This document shows, in pieces, positions 1 through 8,287 of a DNA stretch of 64,000 nucleotides. A program made the position numbers and the translations under genes. How positions within the stretch are numbered: position 1 is the first letter of the stretch; the number at the start of each line of letters is the position of its first letter. This stretch comes from Pelagibacterium halotolerans B2. GTDB taxonomy: Bacteria > Pseudomonadota > Alphaproteobacteria > Rhizobiales > Devosiaceae. The DNA lies in contig NC_016078.1 in the NCBI RefSeq assembly GCF_000230555.1, positions 2,999,001 to 3,063,000 on the forward strand, given 5' to 3'. The notes under the pieces are model-generated. The model searched no databases. It was given only the letters and a program-made list of their open reading frames with translations, and was not told the DNA's origin.

Positions 1-38
1 ATTTCAAACCTCCTCTTGGCAGCACGCTAAAATTAGTC

Positions 39-57
39 ATACTGGTGCTAGTAGTAT
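39..57. promoter_or_regulatory. Dyad operator candidate for the first GntR regulator
   Basis: ATACT and AGTAT form an inverted repeat separated by 9 bases just upstream of the GntR gene. It overlaps a weak -10-like CATACT (38-43), 16 bases from a TTGGCA -35-like box (16-21). A dyad of this size next to a GntR gene is typical of an autoregulatory site. The assignment is inferred from position only. Confidence 0.35.
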
Positions 58-74
58 TAATATCAAGACGCAAG

Positions 75-782
75 ATGAAAACCGACGCCCCGCCCAGCCT
101 CGCCGCCCGGACCGCCGACCGCCTGCGCTCATGGATCGCCGCCAGCGGCCTGGTCTCGGGTGCCCGCCTGCCGCCCGAGCACGCCCTGATGGCCCAGCTC
201 GATGTCAGCCGCACCGTCCTGCGCGAGGCCGTTGCCGGTTTGCGCGCCCAGGGCGAATTGACCAGCCGCCGCGGCTCGGGGGTCTTTGTCGCCCGCATGG
301 CCGACGATGGTGGCATCCGCGTCCGCGAGGAGGGCGAGGCGGTCAATCCCCACGCCATCCTCAACCTGCTCGAGGTGCGCCTGGCGCTCGAGGTCGAGGC
401 CGCCGGCCTTGCCGCCCGCCGCCGTTCGGCCTCCGATCTTGCCCGCATCGAGGCCGAATTTGCCGGTATGGAAGCGGCCCGCACCCGCGACGAACTCGTG
501 GCGCGCGATTTCAGCTTCCACGTCGCCATCGCCGCAGCCACCGGCAATCCCCAGTTCATCTATGTCATCCGCCAGGTCGGCGACCGGGCCTTCCCGCGTG
601 AGCGTGGTTGGTCCACCCCACCCGCCAATGGCGAGCGCTACGCCGAACTGCGCCTGCGCGAGCATCAATCCATCCTGCGCGGCATTGCCGAGGGCGACGC
701 CGTCTTCGCCCGCGACGCCATGCGCCACCATATCCTCGCCAGCGCCCAGCGCTTCCGCGCCGCCATCGAGGCCAATTCATGA
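75..782 (+). CDS. GntR/FadR-family transcriptional regulator (FCD domain)
   Basis: A 235-residue regulator. The N-terminal winged helix (about residues 8-72) carries the GntR pattern, with 'RLPPEHALMAQLDVSRTVLR' and a short wing 'SRRGSGVFV'. The C-terminal all-helical FCD domain shows the usual metal-ligand pattern: an Asp-x3-His ('RDFSFHVAI'), a His in 'REHQSI' and a His near the end in 'MRHHIL'. FCD regulators usually sense sugar acids or related carboxylates. The GTG at 45 lies inside the candidate operator, so the ATG at 75 is preferred. The stop codon overlaps the ATG of the next gene (ATGA), so the two are translationally coupled. It probably controls the two enolase-superfamily genes downstream; the effector is unknown. 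Confidence 0.85.
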   Translation: MKTDAPPSLAARTADRLRSWIAASGLVSGARLPPEHALMAQLDVSRTVLREAVAGLRAQGELTSRRGSGVFVARMADDGGIRVREEGEAVNPHAILNLLEVRLALEVEAAGLAARRRSASDLARIEAEFAGMEAARTRDELVARDFSFHVAIAAATGNPQFIYVIRQVGDRAFPRERGWSTPPANGERYAELRLREHQSILRGIAEGDAVFARDAMRHHILASAQRFRAAIEANS

Positions 783-1858
783 TCGTCACCGACCTTCGAA
801 CCACCCCGCTCGTCCTGCCCCTCGACCGCCCCATCGGCAACGCCACGGCCACCATCACGAAATTTTCCTGCATCGCCATTCATCTGGAAACCGACGAAGG
901 GCTTGTGGGTGAAAACCTCATTTTCACCATCCGCCCCGAACAGCACAAAATGCTCGACCAGATGGTGCATGTCCTTGCCGACGCGGTGATCGGCAAATCC
1001 CCCGATATGGTCACGGCCTTCTGGCAGGACGCCTGGCAGCGCATCAATTTCATCGGCTTTGTCGGCGTCTCGATCATGGGCATTTCGGCCATCGACGGCG
1101 CCCTGTGGGATTTGCGCGGCAAGGCCGCCAACCGCTCCATCGCCCAGCTTCTCGGCCAGGCCCGCACACGCGTTCCCGCCTATGCCAGCGGCGGGCTGTG
1201 GCTGAACCAGGACATTGACGAGATCGCCCGCCAGGCCGCCGATTTCGTCGCCGCCGGGTTCGGCGCCGTCAAATTGCGGCTGGCCGGCAACGCGGCGATC
1301 GATGTCCCGCGCGTCGCCGCCGTGCGCGAGGCGATCGGCCCTCAAGCCGGGCTGATGATCGACGCTAATCAGGCCCTCGACGCCAAAGCGGCCATCGCTT
1401 TGGCCCGCCAGCTCGAACCCTTCGCCATCGCCTGGTTCGAAGAGCCCGTCCCCGCCCACGATCTCGCCCATTCCGCCCAGGTGGCGCGCGCCCTCGATAT
1501 CCCCATCGCCTCGGGCGAAAACGAATACACGATCCACGGCTTCCGCCGCATGCTCGAAGCCGGCGCCGCCGATATCGTCATGCCAGACCTGCAACGGGTG
1601 GGCGGGGTCAGCGAGTTCATGCGCGTCGGCGCGCTGGCCGCGGCGTTCGATACCCCGGTCTCCTCCCACCTCTTCCCCCAGCAAAGCCTGTCGCTCATGG
1701 CCGCCATCCCCAACGCGACCCTGCTCGAACATCTCGATTGGTTCACCCCGCTCTATAGCGAACCCATGGAGTTCGAAAACGGCCACGCGCTGATGCCCGA
1801 CCGTCCCGGCTGGGGCTTTTCCTTCGACCCTGCCGCCCTTGCCCATTACGCCGCATAA
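779..1858 (+). CDS. Enolase-superfamily (mandelate racemase/MLE-like) sugar-acid enzyme
   Basis: A 359-residue member of the mandelate racemase/muconate lactonizing enzyme family. It has the N-terminal capping domain and a TIM barrel. Visible catalytic elements are K-x-R in 'GAVKLRLAG', metal ligands Asp ('MIDANQ'), Glu ('WFEEPV') and Glu ('ASGENEY'), then Asp in 'MPDLQRVGG' and a His in 'SSHLFPQ'. The Asp/His pair places it in the MR subgroup, whose members dehydrate, epimerise or cycloisomerise acid sugars by abstracting a proton alpha to a carboxylate. The K-x-R in place of K-x-K gives no firm substrate. Its ATG overlaps the regulator stop codon. Acid-sugar dehydratase is the most likely activity; the exact substrate cannot be read from sequence. 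Confidence 0.8.
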   Translation: MIVTDLRTTPLVLPLDRPIGNATATITKFSCIAIHLETDEGLVGENLIFTIRPEQHKMLDQMVHVLADAVIGKSPDMVTAFWQDAWQRINFIGFVGVSIMGISAIDGALWDLRGKAANRSIAQLLGQARTRVPAYASGGLWLNQDIDEIARQAADFVAAGFGAVKLRLAGNAAIDVPRVAAVREAIGPQAGLMIDANQALDAKAAIALARQLEPFAIAWFEEPVPAHDLAHSAQVARALDIPIASGENEYTIHGFRRMLEAGAADIVMPDLQRVGGVSEFMRVGALAAAFDTPVSSHLFPQQSLSLMAAIPNATLLEHLDWFTPLYSEPMEFENGHALMPDRPGWGFSFDPAALAHYAA

Positions 1859-1939
1859 GTAATAAGATAAGTTTTCTAACTTGTCTGTCATCATATGTAG
1901 TGATAGGACAAATCCGCTATTCGGTACGAGGGAAGAGAA
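1859..1939 (+). promoter_or_regulatory. Intergenic region with possible second promoter/operator
   Basis: This 81-base AT-rich gap separates the two enolase-superfamily genes. TTGTC and GACAA flank an ATCATATG box (1890-1897), and TGATAGGACA follows. The box resembles the ATCATACA boxes of the uronate genes near 12.8, 17.8 and 18.6 kb. A GAGGGAAGAG ribosome-binding site precedes the ATG at 1940. The regulatory reading is inference. Confidence 0.3.
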
Positions 1940-3091
1940 ATGAAGATCGTCGACGTCAAGGTCCGGGTGTTTGTCACCACCACACGGCGGCATCAGGACG
2001 CGGCGGGCCACGCCCATCCCGGCGATCCCCACAAGGTCAAACAGGGCCTTCTGACAATCGTCGCCGATGACGGCAGCGAGGGCCATTGCTTTGGCGTCCC
2101 CGAGATCATGCGCCCGCACGTGATCGAAAAATTCGTAAAGACCGTGCTCATCGGCCAGAACCCGTTCGACCGCGAACGCCTCTGGCAGGAGCTGGCCCAT
2201 TGGCAGCGCGGCAGCGCCGCCCAGTTGACCGACCGCACCCTCGCCGTTGTCGATACCGCGCTCTGGGACCTGGCCGGTCGCGCCCTAGGCGTGCCGGTCT
2301 ATAAGCTGATCGGCGCCTATCGCGACAAGGTGCCCGCTTATGGCTCGACAATGTGCGGCGACGAACTCGAAAATGGCCTCGCCACCCCCGACGATTACGG
2401 CCGCTTTGCCGAAAAGCTGGTCAAGCGCGGCTATAAGGGCATCAAGCTCCACACCTGGATGCCGCCCGTCTCCTGGGCGCCCGACGTCAAGATGGATCTG
2501 CGCGCCTGCGCCGCGGTCCGCGAGGCCGTCGGCCCCGACATTTCCTTAATGATCGATGCCTTCCACTGGTATTCGCGCACCGAGGCATACGAGCTGGGCA
2601 AGGGCCTCCAGCAACTCGGTTTCGACTGGATCGAGGAGCCGCTCGACGAGCAATCCATGTCGTCCTACGCCTGGCTGGCGGAAAATCTCGATATCCCCGT
2701 CCTCGGCCCCGAAAGCGCGGCGGGCAAACATTATGCCCGCGCCGAATGGATCAAATCGGGCGCCTGCGATATCCTGCGCACCGGCGTTCACGACGTGGGC
2801 GGCATTTCCCCCTCGCTCAAATCCATAGCGCTCGCCGACAGTTTCGGCATGAACTGCGAAATCCACGGCAACGGCGCCCCAAATCTCGTCCTCGCCGCCA
2901 TCGCCCGCAACGTCCGTTGGTACGAACGCGGCCTGCTCCACCCCTTCCTTGAGTATGACGAGGGTTTCGACTATCTCAACTCCCTCGCCGACCCCATGGA
3001 CGAAAACGGCTTCGTCCACCTCTCGGACAAACCCGGCATGGGCGAAGACATAAATTTCGCCTTCATCGACGACAATCTTGTTGAGGGCTGA
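1940..3091 (+). CDS. Mandelate racemase/MLE-family acid-sugar dehydratase candidate
   Basis: A 383-residue enolase-superfamily protein, divergent from its neighbour. The barrel shows K-x-H in 'GIKLHTWMPP', Asp in 'MIDAFHW', Glu in 'WIEEPLDE', Glu in 'LGPESAAG', Asp in 'GVHDVGG' and His in 'EIHGNGAP'. K-x-H with a later His/Asp dyad is seen in MR-family acid-sugar dehydratases. The product would be a 2-keto-3-deoxy sugar acid. Two different enolase-superfamily enzymes under one GntR regulator suggest successive steps on one sugar acid, or two related substrates. No transporter, aldolase or kinase belongs clearly to this unit. Substrate unknown. Confidence 0.78.
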   Translation: MKIVDVKVRVFVTTTRRHQDAAGHAHPGDPHKVKQGLLTIVADDGSEGHCFGVPEIMRPHVIEKFVKTVLIGQNPFDRERLWQELAHWQRGSAAQLTDRTLAVVDTALWDLAGRALGVPVYKLIGAYRDKVPAYGSTMCGDELENGLATPDDYGRFAEKLVKRGYKGIKLHTWMPPVSWAPDVKMDLRACAAVREAVGPDISLMIDAFHWYSRTEAYELGKGLQQLGFDWIEEPLDEQSMSSYAWLAENLDIPVLGPESAAGKHYARAEWIKSGACDILRTGVHDVGGISPSLKSIALADSFGMNCEIHGNGAPNLVLAAIARNVRWYERGLLHPFLEYDEGFDYLNSLADPMDENGFVHLSDKPGMGEDINFAFIDDNLVEG

Positions 3092-3110
3092 GGCGCACTC
3101 ATAGCGTCTT

Positions 3111-3217
3111 TAGAGCGCGTCCAGCAAAAGTGGAAACGGTTTTGCGGTTCGGACGCGCTATAAAACAAAGGCTTAGAGCCAAGGATTTGATTCAATCAAA
3201 TCCTGAACGGCTCTAAG
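3111..3217. repeat. Dispersed two-hairpin intergenic repeat, copy A
   Basis: It begins TAGAGCGCGTCCAGCAAAAG. The first stem-loop pairs GCGCGTCC with GGACGCGC around an inner CAAAA/TTTTG stem. The second is bounded by CTTAGAGCC and GGCTCTAAG and contains a 21-base palindrome at 3183-3203 (GGATTTGATT/AATCAAATCC). The first half matches copies at 26342 and 36586 almost base for base; the second half differs. It lies between convergent genes and may act as a bidirectional terminator. Confidence 0.75.
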
Positions 3218-3287
3218 GGCGATAAAATCGGCTCACGCGCAGGCGGATATCCGTCGGATTGCCAATCTTGGCCGACTGTCCGCGCGC

Positions 3288-3929
3288 TTAACCGCCGGAC
3301 CTCGCCCGACGAACGGCCCTCACCTTTCCGCTGCTCCCGCCTCCACAGAAAAAGCGCTCGCCACCATCGGATTCAAGCCCCGAAACGCCGATTCCGGGCG
3401 GCATATCCAGCCGCTCGAGCACGTCGCCCGTTTCCGGGTCGATGCGGCGAAGGTCGCTCCGGCTGTCTTCCCACGTCCCGTGCCAAAGCTCGCCATCCAC
3501 CCAGGTCACGCCGGTGACGAATCGATCGGACTCGATGGTGCGGAGCACTTTTCCGGTTCCGGGATCAACCTGATGGATCTTGCGACCGCGATGCTGCCCA
3601 ACCCAGAGCGAGCCTTCCGCCCAGGCCAGCCCGGAGTCGCCGCCGGCGCCGGGGGCGGGTATTGTGGCAAGGACTTGGCCGGACTTGGGATCGACTTTTT
3701 GGATCACGGCATCGGCAATCTGGAACAGATGCTCGCCATCGAAAGCGGTCCCTGCATGGGCGGCGACGTCGAGCGATCTTGAAATTTCCCCGCTTTGAGG
3801 ATCGAGGGCCCTCAGCCTGTCGCCGGTTGCCAGCCAGATATGAGAGCCGTCGAAGCTGACTCCGGCCACATCGTCCACATCGGGAAACGGACCATATTCG
3901 CGGATGATGTCGGCGGCTGAATGTTTCAT
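3288..3929 (-). CDS. Beta-propeller protein (PQQ/Vgb-like repeats)
   Basis: A 213-residue protein built from about five repeats of roughly 40 residues, each with a pattern like 'GS-IWLATGDRLRALDPQSGE' followed by 'VDPKSGQVLATI', 'VDPGTGKVLRTI' and 'IDPETGDVLERL'. This is a beta-propeller signature as in PQQ-binding-like, Vgb lyase-like and glutaminyl-cyclotransferase-like proteins. No signal peptide or catalytic motif is obvious, so it is probably cytoplasmic. It is convergent with the preceding enolase-family gene across repeat copy A. With only about five blades it may be an incomplete propeller or may dimerise. No function is assigned. Confidence 0.65.
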   Translation of the reverse strand: MKHSAADIIREYGPFPDVDDVAGVSFDGSHIWLATGDRLRALDPQSGEISRSLDVAAHAGTAFDGEHLFQIADAVIQKVDPKSGQVLATIPAPGAGGDSGLAWAEGSLWVGQHRGRKIHQVDPGTGKVLRTIESDRFVTGVTWVDGELWHGTWEDSRSDLRRIDPETGDVLERLDMPPGIGVSGLESDGGERFFCGGGSSGKVRAVRRARSGG

Positions 3930-3964
3930 CTGGCACCCAAAAGCCCTTGATCAAGACGGATACT

Positions 3965-5185
3965 CTAGCTGGAAATCCCCATGGCGGGGAGTAACAAGCT
4001 TGTCGGGAATCCGGGCACGCGCGATGCGATCCAGCGGCACGCCCGCCCGCGCCCGAACGCTTCGACCTTGCCGTCGCGGGCAAGCTCACGGAGGGCGCGC
4101 TGAATTGTGCGTGGGCTAACGCTCAACGCCAGCGCCAATGCCGAACTCGACCAGGCCTCGCCGTCCCCGAGCAGAGCGAGCACTTGGGCATGGTCGTCCT
4201 CGATGGGCGGCGCCAGCACGACGACGCGGCACGCCGTGTCGGGTCGCAGAACAAAACCCCGCTTGGTTGCGCTCAGCTCTGCCAGCGGTCTGATCGCATT
4301 GCGTAGCCGGGCCATTTCAACACGCAGTCGCGCGCGATGTGACTCGTCGGCATGCCGTACCCCGAAAGCGCGTTTCAGAAGCGTTTCGCGCGGCACGTCC
4401 TCCGGCCATGCCTCCGCAAGGGCACGGATGAGGGCGAGCAGAACCGGCCGGGCGGCGAGCGAAACGATCTTTGTCCCCGTGCGCACGACGTTGCGGCAGG
4501 CGTCCACAATGAGCGTATCGGCGGTCATCAGCTTTTCGACCTCCTCGAGATGAAGCAGCCGCTCGACGTCGCGCGCGACCAGGCGCGCCGCCGGCGCCCC
4601 GAACGCCGCCACTGCCTGCTCGACCTCGGCCACCAGCGCAGCAATGCCCACGTCTTCCGCCGCTCGTTTTGCCCGCTCCAGGGCACTCCAGGCAGGCTCT
4701 GTCCTGATGCGGCGAATGGCTATACCCGCCACCACCAGTTCTCGCCCGACCAGCGAAGCGGGTGGCAGAATGTCGGCATCGAATTCATCGAGCACGTCTT
4801 GGGCTTCATCGAGACGACCGATCAGGAGAAGGTGCCGGGCTTGCAGATAGCCGGCATGCGCTGCGTTCCGTCGGTCGCCGGACATCTCGAGGACCGCCCG
4901 CGCTGCATTGAGCGCTTGCAAGGAACGGCCAAGATCGCGCGTGACAAGGGCGATTTCGGCCCCGGCGACAGCACAACGCGCACGCGCCACGGGCTCTTTC
5001 GGACCGAAAGCACGTGCCGCGCTTGCCAGAAGCTCCCTGGCGCGCACAAGGTCGCCGAGCTGCGCCATCGCGATGCCGCGCAACGCCAGCGCCGGCGGGT
5101 CATCGCGCAAGGCGATCCTCTTGAGCGCGGCGAGCGGATCGCCGGCCGAAAGCGCGCGCGCGGCGGCAGCGATCAGCGAGTCCAT
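3965..5185 (-). CDS. Large HTH transcriptional regulator with TPR-like N-terminus
   Basis: A 406-residue cytoplasmic protein. The first half is Ala/Leu/Arg-rich helical repeats resembling TPRs ('ARELLASAARAFG', 'GRLDEAQDVLDEF'). Around residues 240-350 there is a segment like an OmpR/SARP winged helix ('RETLLKRAFGVRHADESHRARLRVEMARLR'-type region). The C-terminus holds a second HTH ('SALALALSVSPRTIQRALR') with a GRGR wing. The start is taken at the ATG at 5185; an in-frame codon upstream at 5251 would extend into the intergenic region. It is divergent from the small membrane protein and DUF899 gene and is their likely regulator. Ligand unknown. Confidence 0.65.
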   Translation of the reverse strand: MDSLIAAAARALSAGDPLAALKRIALRDDPPALALRGIAMAQLGDLVRARELLASAARAFGPKEPVARARCAVAGAEIALVTRDLGRSLQALNAARAVLEMSGDRRNAAHAGYLQARHLLLIGRLDEAQDVLDEFDADILPPASLVGRELVVAGIAIRRIRTEPAWSALERAKRAAEDVGIAALVAEVEQAVAAFGAPAARLVARDVERLLHLEEVEKLMTADTLIVDACRNVVRTGTKIVSLAARPVLLALIRALAEAWPEDVPRETLLKRAFGVRHADESHRARLRVEMARLRNAIRPLAELSATKRGFVLRPDTACRVVVLAPPIEDDHAQVLALLGDGEAWSSSALALALSVSPRTIQRALRELARDGKVEAFGRGRACRWIASRVPGFPTSLLLPAMGISS

Positions 5186-5287
5186 TGAAATCCCGTCACA
5201 CTTGTAACTCTCACCCGATCCCCTGCGCGCGCTAGCCTCTTTCCATCGCAACCGCTGGCAACGGCGAATACGATGGGAGAACCGAAA

Positions 5288-5572
5288 ATGACAGTGCGCG
5301 CGGCAACGGAAAAAATCGCTTCGTCACCCCGACCCTCGGTCGATGCGGCAGGCTGGCTGGCGCTTGCCGCTGCCCCGACCTTTGCGCTCATGGCCTGGAT
5401 TTCTGCCATCGGCACACCGGGCATGACGATATGCTCCGCCACCCCCGCTTTCGTGCCGATAAACGACATGGCCCTCATGTACGCACTGATGAGCCTCTTT
5501 CACCTGTCGCAGTGGATGAAGCTCCTTTCCGCCCGTTCGCGGCGTCCCAACACTCAAACCGAAGGAGACTGA
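5288..5572 (+). CDS. Small membrane protein upstream of DUF899 gene
   Basis: A 94-residue protein with one or two hydrophobic segments (about residues 25-46, 'WLALAAAPTFALMAWISAIG', and 60-78, 'MALMYALMSLFHLSQWM'). The ATG at 5288 has GGGAGA eight bases upstream, so it is preferred over the in-frame ATG at 5273. The next gene starts two bases after the stop, so the pair is co-transcribed. I do not recognise a named family. The pairing suggests a membrane partner for the thioredoxin-like DUF899 protein, or simply a co-regulated stress protein. Confidence 0.6.
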   Translation: MTVRAATEKIASSPRPSVDAAGWLALAAAPTFALMAWISAIGTPGMTICSATPAFVPINDMALMYALMSLFHLSQWMKLLSARSRRPNTQTEGD

Positions 5573-5574
5573 CA

Positions 5575-6288
5575 ATGCAACATACCGTTGTTACACACGA
5601 TGACTGGCTGGCGGCCCGCCGGAACCTCCTGAAAGACGAAAAGGACCTCACGCGTTTACGCGACAAGGTCGCTCGCCAGCGGCTTGCCCTGCCCTGGGTG
5701 CGCATCGACAAGCAGTATGTTTTCGATACGCCCGAGGGCCCGCGCACGCTGGCCGATCTCTTCGAGGGCCGGTCGCAACTTCTTGTGCAGCATTTCATGC
5801 TCGCGCCGGGATGGAACGAAGGCTGCCCGAGCTGCTCCTATATGGCCGATCACACCGACGGAATGAACAAGCATCTGGCCCATCACGACGTCACCATGAT
5901 CGCCGTCTCGCGCGCCCCGCTTGCCGAGATCGAGCGCTACCGCGAACGCATGGGCTGGCAGTTCAAATGGGTGTCGTCCTTCGGCACCGACTTCAACTAC
6001 GACTTCCGCGTCAGCTTCACGCCCGAGGAAATCGCCAGCGGGCACATCGACTACAATTTCGGCGAATGGCAGGAAACCGGCGAGGAATGGCCCGGCGTCA
6101 GCGCCTTTTTCAAGGACGATAAGGGCGAGGTCTTCCGCACCTACTCCACCTTCGGCCGCGGCGTCGAGGTGATGATGGGCACCTACAACATGCTCGATCT
6201 CGCTCCGAAGGGCCGCAACGAGGACGAGGGAATGGACTGGGTGCGCCGGCACGATCGCTACGAGCAACCGCCCCAGAAGGCACGATGA
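5575..6288 (+). CDS. DUF899 thioredoxin-like protein
   Basis: A 237-residue protein with the DUF899 pattern: 'VTHDDWLAARRNLLKDEKDLTRL' begins the family, then 'LLVQHFMLAPGW' and a 'GCPSCSYMADH' segment. The C-P-S-C motif sits where thioredoxin-fold proteins carry their redox pair. 'SRAPLAEIERYRERMGW' and 'SSFGTDFNYDF' are also family hallmarks. The ATG at 5575 is preceded by GAAGGAG. The family is thought to be AhpC/thioredoxin related, but no substrate is established. It forms a unit with the small membrane protein and ends just before a strong terminator. Confidence 0.85.
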   Translation: MQHTVVTHDDWLAARRNLLKDEKDLTRLRDKVARQRLALPWVRIDKQYVFDTPEGPRTLADLFEGRSQLLVQHFMLAPGWNEGCPSCSYMADHTDGMNKHLAHHDVTMIAVSRAPLAEIERYRERMGWQFKWVSSFGTDFNYDFRVSFTPEEIASGHIDYNFGEWQETGEEWPGVSAFFKDDKGEVFRTYSTFGRGVEVMMGTYNMLDLAPKGRNEDEGMDWVRRHDRYEQPPQKAR

Positions 6289-6313
6289 CTGGCTGGCGGC
6301 GTGGAAACGAAAC

Positions 6314-6352
6314 GACAGCCGGACCGCAAAAGGAGTCCGGCTGTCGCCTTTT
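6314..6352 (+). terminator. Rho-independent terminator after DUF899 gene
   Basis: GACAGCCGGAC (6314-6324) pairs perfectly with GTCCGGCTGTC (6335-6345) around a 10-base loop. The stem is followed by GCCTTTT. It ends the small membrane protein/DUF899 unit. Confidence 0.8.
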
Positions 6353-6418
6353 CGCTTAAGGGAATCAGGGGTTCGGCCCCGCAACACCAATCTCGATGGG
6401 GTCGCCTGCCGCCGCCCC

Positions 6419-7120
6419 TCACCCCGCCCCCTGCGCCAGCCGCTCCTTGGAGCCCACAAGATGCAGCCGCATGGCGCCGCGCGCCGCCTCGCTGTCCCCG
6501 GCCTCGATGGCCTCATAGACCCGCATATGCTCGTCATTGATGTGGCGCAGATAATCGCCCCGGCTTTCCTGGGCCAGCGCCGAGGTATTGAGCCGGGACC
6601 GCGGCACCAGATATTCGCCCAGATAATTGAACAGATTGACGAAGTGGTAATTGCCAGTGCCGCTGGCGATCGCCCGGTGAAAGGCGAGATCGGGGACGAT
6701 CGCCTCGCCCCCCGCCGCGATCGCCAGATCCATCGCATCGAGAGCCCGGCCCATCGCCTTGAGCGTTTCTCCATCGCGCCGCGCCGCCGCCAGCCCCGCC
6801 GCCTCCACTTCCAAGGCGATCCGCAATTCGAGCACGGCCACCGCCTCGGCCAGCACCCCGCCGCCGCCCGCCTCCAGCACGAAGGGCTGGGTGAACGGGG
6901 TTTCGCTCACGAACACCCCAACCCCCTGGCGCGGCGTCACCAGCCCGCCGGCCCGAAGGTTGGCGATGGCTTCGCGGATCACCGTGCGGCTGACCCCGAA
7001 CTCCTCGATCAGCTCGTGCTCGGTCGGCAGTTTTTCGCCCGGCCCATATCGCCCCGAGCGGATACGCTCGCCGACGGTTTCGATCACCTGCTGGGAAAGA
7101 CTGTTCCGGCGATTATGCAT
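6419..7120 (-). CDS. GntR/FadR-family regulator of the uronate importer operon
   Basis: A 233-residue FCD-type GntR regulator. The winged helix shows 'GEKLPTEHELIEEFGVSRTV' and the wing 'PRQGVGVFV'. The FCD domain has Asp-x3-His ('PDLAFHRAI'), 'NDEHMRV' and 'MRLHLVG'. The ATG at 7120 has GGAGGGGG upstream; the longer reading frame from 7249 runs into the cupin gene. It is the last gene of a seven-gene operon (binding protein, two permeases, two ATPases, cupin, regulator), so it probably reports on the same imported substrate. A feedback loop is likely because it would be transcribed from the promoter it controls. Confidence 0.85.
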   Translation of the reverse strand: MHNRRNSLSQQVIETVGERIRSGRYGPGEKLPTEHELIEEFGVSRTVIREAIANLRAGGLVTPRQGVGVFVSETPFTQPFVLEAGGGGVLAEAVAVLELRIALEVEAAGLAAARRDGETLKAMGRALDAMDLAIAAGGEAIVPDLAFHRAIASGTGNYHFVNLFNYLGEYLVPRSRLNTSALAQESRGDYLRHINDEHMRVYEAIEAGDSEAARGAMRLHLVGSKERLAQGAG

Positions 7121-7154
7121 CAAACCCCCTCCACCCGGCGCCCATCGGCCCCGC

Positions 7155-7490
7155 TCAGATATAGTCCGCCCGGTGCGGGGTAAACGCATCGACCATCGTT
7201 CCGGCCTCGATGCATACGGCCCCGTGCAGCACCCCGCCATCGACCACATAGCTCGATCCCGGCCCCAGACGCTCGGTCACCCCGTCGATTGTCACTTCGA
7301 ACAGCCCGCTTTCGATATAGGCGGTCTGGGTATGGGGATGGGTGTGCGGTTCCCCGACCGCCCCGGCGGCAAACTCCCAGCGCAGCATCATGAGCTGATC
7401 ATTGTAGCACAGCATCTGCATGCGGCGCCCCTCGGCCATCTCCTGCCATTGGGCGTCTGCTCCCTTGAGAAACGATCCCGATGTCGCCAT
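7155..7490 (-). CDS. kdgF: KdgF-like cupin, unsaturated uronate ketonisation
   Basis: A 111-residue single-domain cupin. It contains 'YNDQLMMLRWEFAAGAVG', the metal motif H-x-H-x3-Q ('EPHTHPHTQTAYIESG'), a second cupin motif ending in 'GVLHGA', and the C-terminus 'VDAFTPHRADYI'. These agree with my memory of KdgF proteins. KdgF converts 4,5-unsaturated monouronates, released from pectin or alginate by lyases, to the linear keto form used by KduI. The gene sits directly after the ABC ATPases, and kduI-kduD are divergent at the head of the same operon, which supports the assignment strongly. Confidence 0.8.
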   Translation of the reverse strand: MATSGSFLKGADAQWQEMAEGRRMQMLCYNDQLMMLRWEFAAGAVGEPHTHPHTQTAYIESGLFEVTIDGVTERLGPGSSYVVDGGVLHGAVCIEAGTMVDAFTPHRADYI

Positions 7491-7507
7491 GCGTCAAATC
7501 TCCTTGG

Positions 7508-8287
7508 TCAGGCTCCGGCCTGGGCCAGCGCCAGGTCCCGGTCGTAAGCTGCGCTCGCCGCGATCAGCGAGCGGGTGTACTGGCTCTGCGCCGCGCCGCT
7601 TTCCAGCGCCGCGCGTGAAAGCACCTCGACGATCCGCCCGCCTTCCATGACGGCGAAATCGCTGCACATATGGTCGATCACCGCCAGGTCGTGGCTGACC
7701 AGCAGATAGGTGAGCTTGTGCCGCTCGCGCAGATCCATGAACAGATTGAGGATTTCAGCCTGGATCGAAACGTCCAGCGCCGATGTCGGCTCGTCGAGCA
7801 ATAAGATTTTGGGTTCCAGGATCAGCGCCCGCGCGATCGCCACGCGCTGTCGCTGCCCGCCCGAAAGCTGGTGCGGATAGCGATAGCGGAACTGGTCGCC
7901 CAGCCCCACCTGTTCGAGCGCATCCCCGATCCGCCGGTTGATATCGGAAAACCCGTGCACCTTGAGCGGTTCGGCCAGAATGTCGGCGATCTTGCGCTTG
8001 GGATGGAGAGAGCCATAGGGGTCCTGGAACACCATCTGCACCTTGCGGCACCATTCGAGCCGCTTGGTCTGGGCAAAGCTTTTCCCATCGACCGAAATCG
8101 CCCCGTCCCAATGTTTGTAGAGCCCCGCGATACACCGCAGCACCGTCGATTTCCCCGAACCCGATTCCCCGACCAGCCCGAAGGTCTGCCCGTCCTCGAC
8201 CTCAAACCCGATCCCGTCCAGGATCTTGCGCCGCCGCGGCCCCGCGCCGAGATAAAGCTCGAGCCCGCTCACATCGATCATGCTCAT
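7508..8287 (-). CDS. ABC transporter ATPase, DppF-type
   Basis: A 259-residue ATPase of the oligopeptide/nickel-type importer family. It has Walker A 'GESGSGKST', Q-loop 'MVFQDPYGSLHP', signature 'LSGGQRQRVAIARAL', Walker B 'LLLDEPTSALD' and H-loop 'LLVSHDLAV'. It is shorter than typical DppF and lacks the long C-terminal extension with the oligopeptide-transporter motif. It overlaps the upstream ATPase by 4 bases. In this operon it should energise uptake of uronates or oligouronides rather than peptides; that is an inference from neighbours. Confidence 0.88.
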   Translation of the reverse strand: MSMIDVSGLELYLGAGPRRRKILDGIGFEVEDGQTFGLVGESGSGKSTVLRCIAGLYKHWDGAISVDGKSFAQTKRLEWCRKVQMVFQDPYGSLHPKRKIADILAEPLKVHGFSDINRRIGDALEQVGLGDQFRYRYPHQLSGGQRQRVAIARALILEPKILLLDEPTSALDVSIQAEILNLFMDLRERHKLTYLLVSHDLAVIDHMCSDFAVMEGGRIVEVLSRAALESGAAQSQYTRSLIAASAAYDRDLALAQAGA

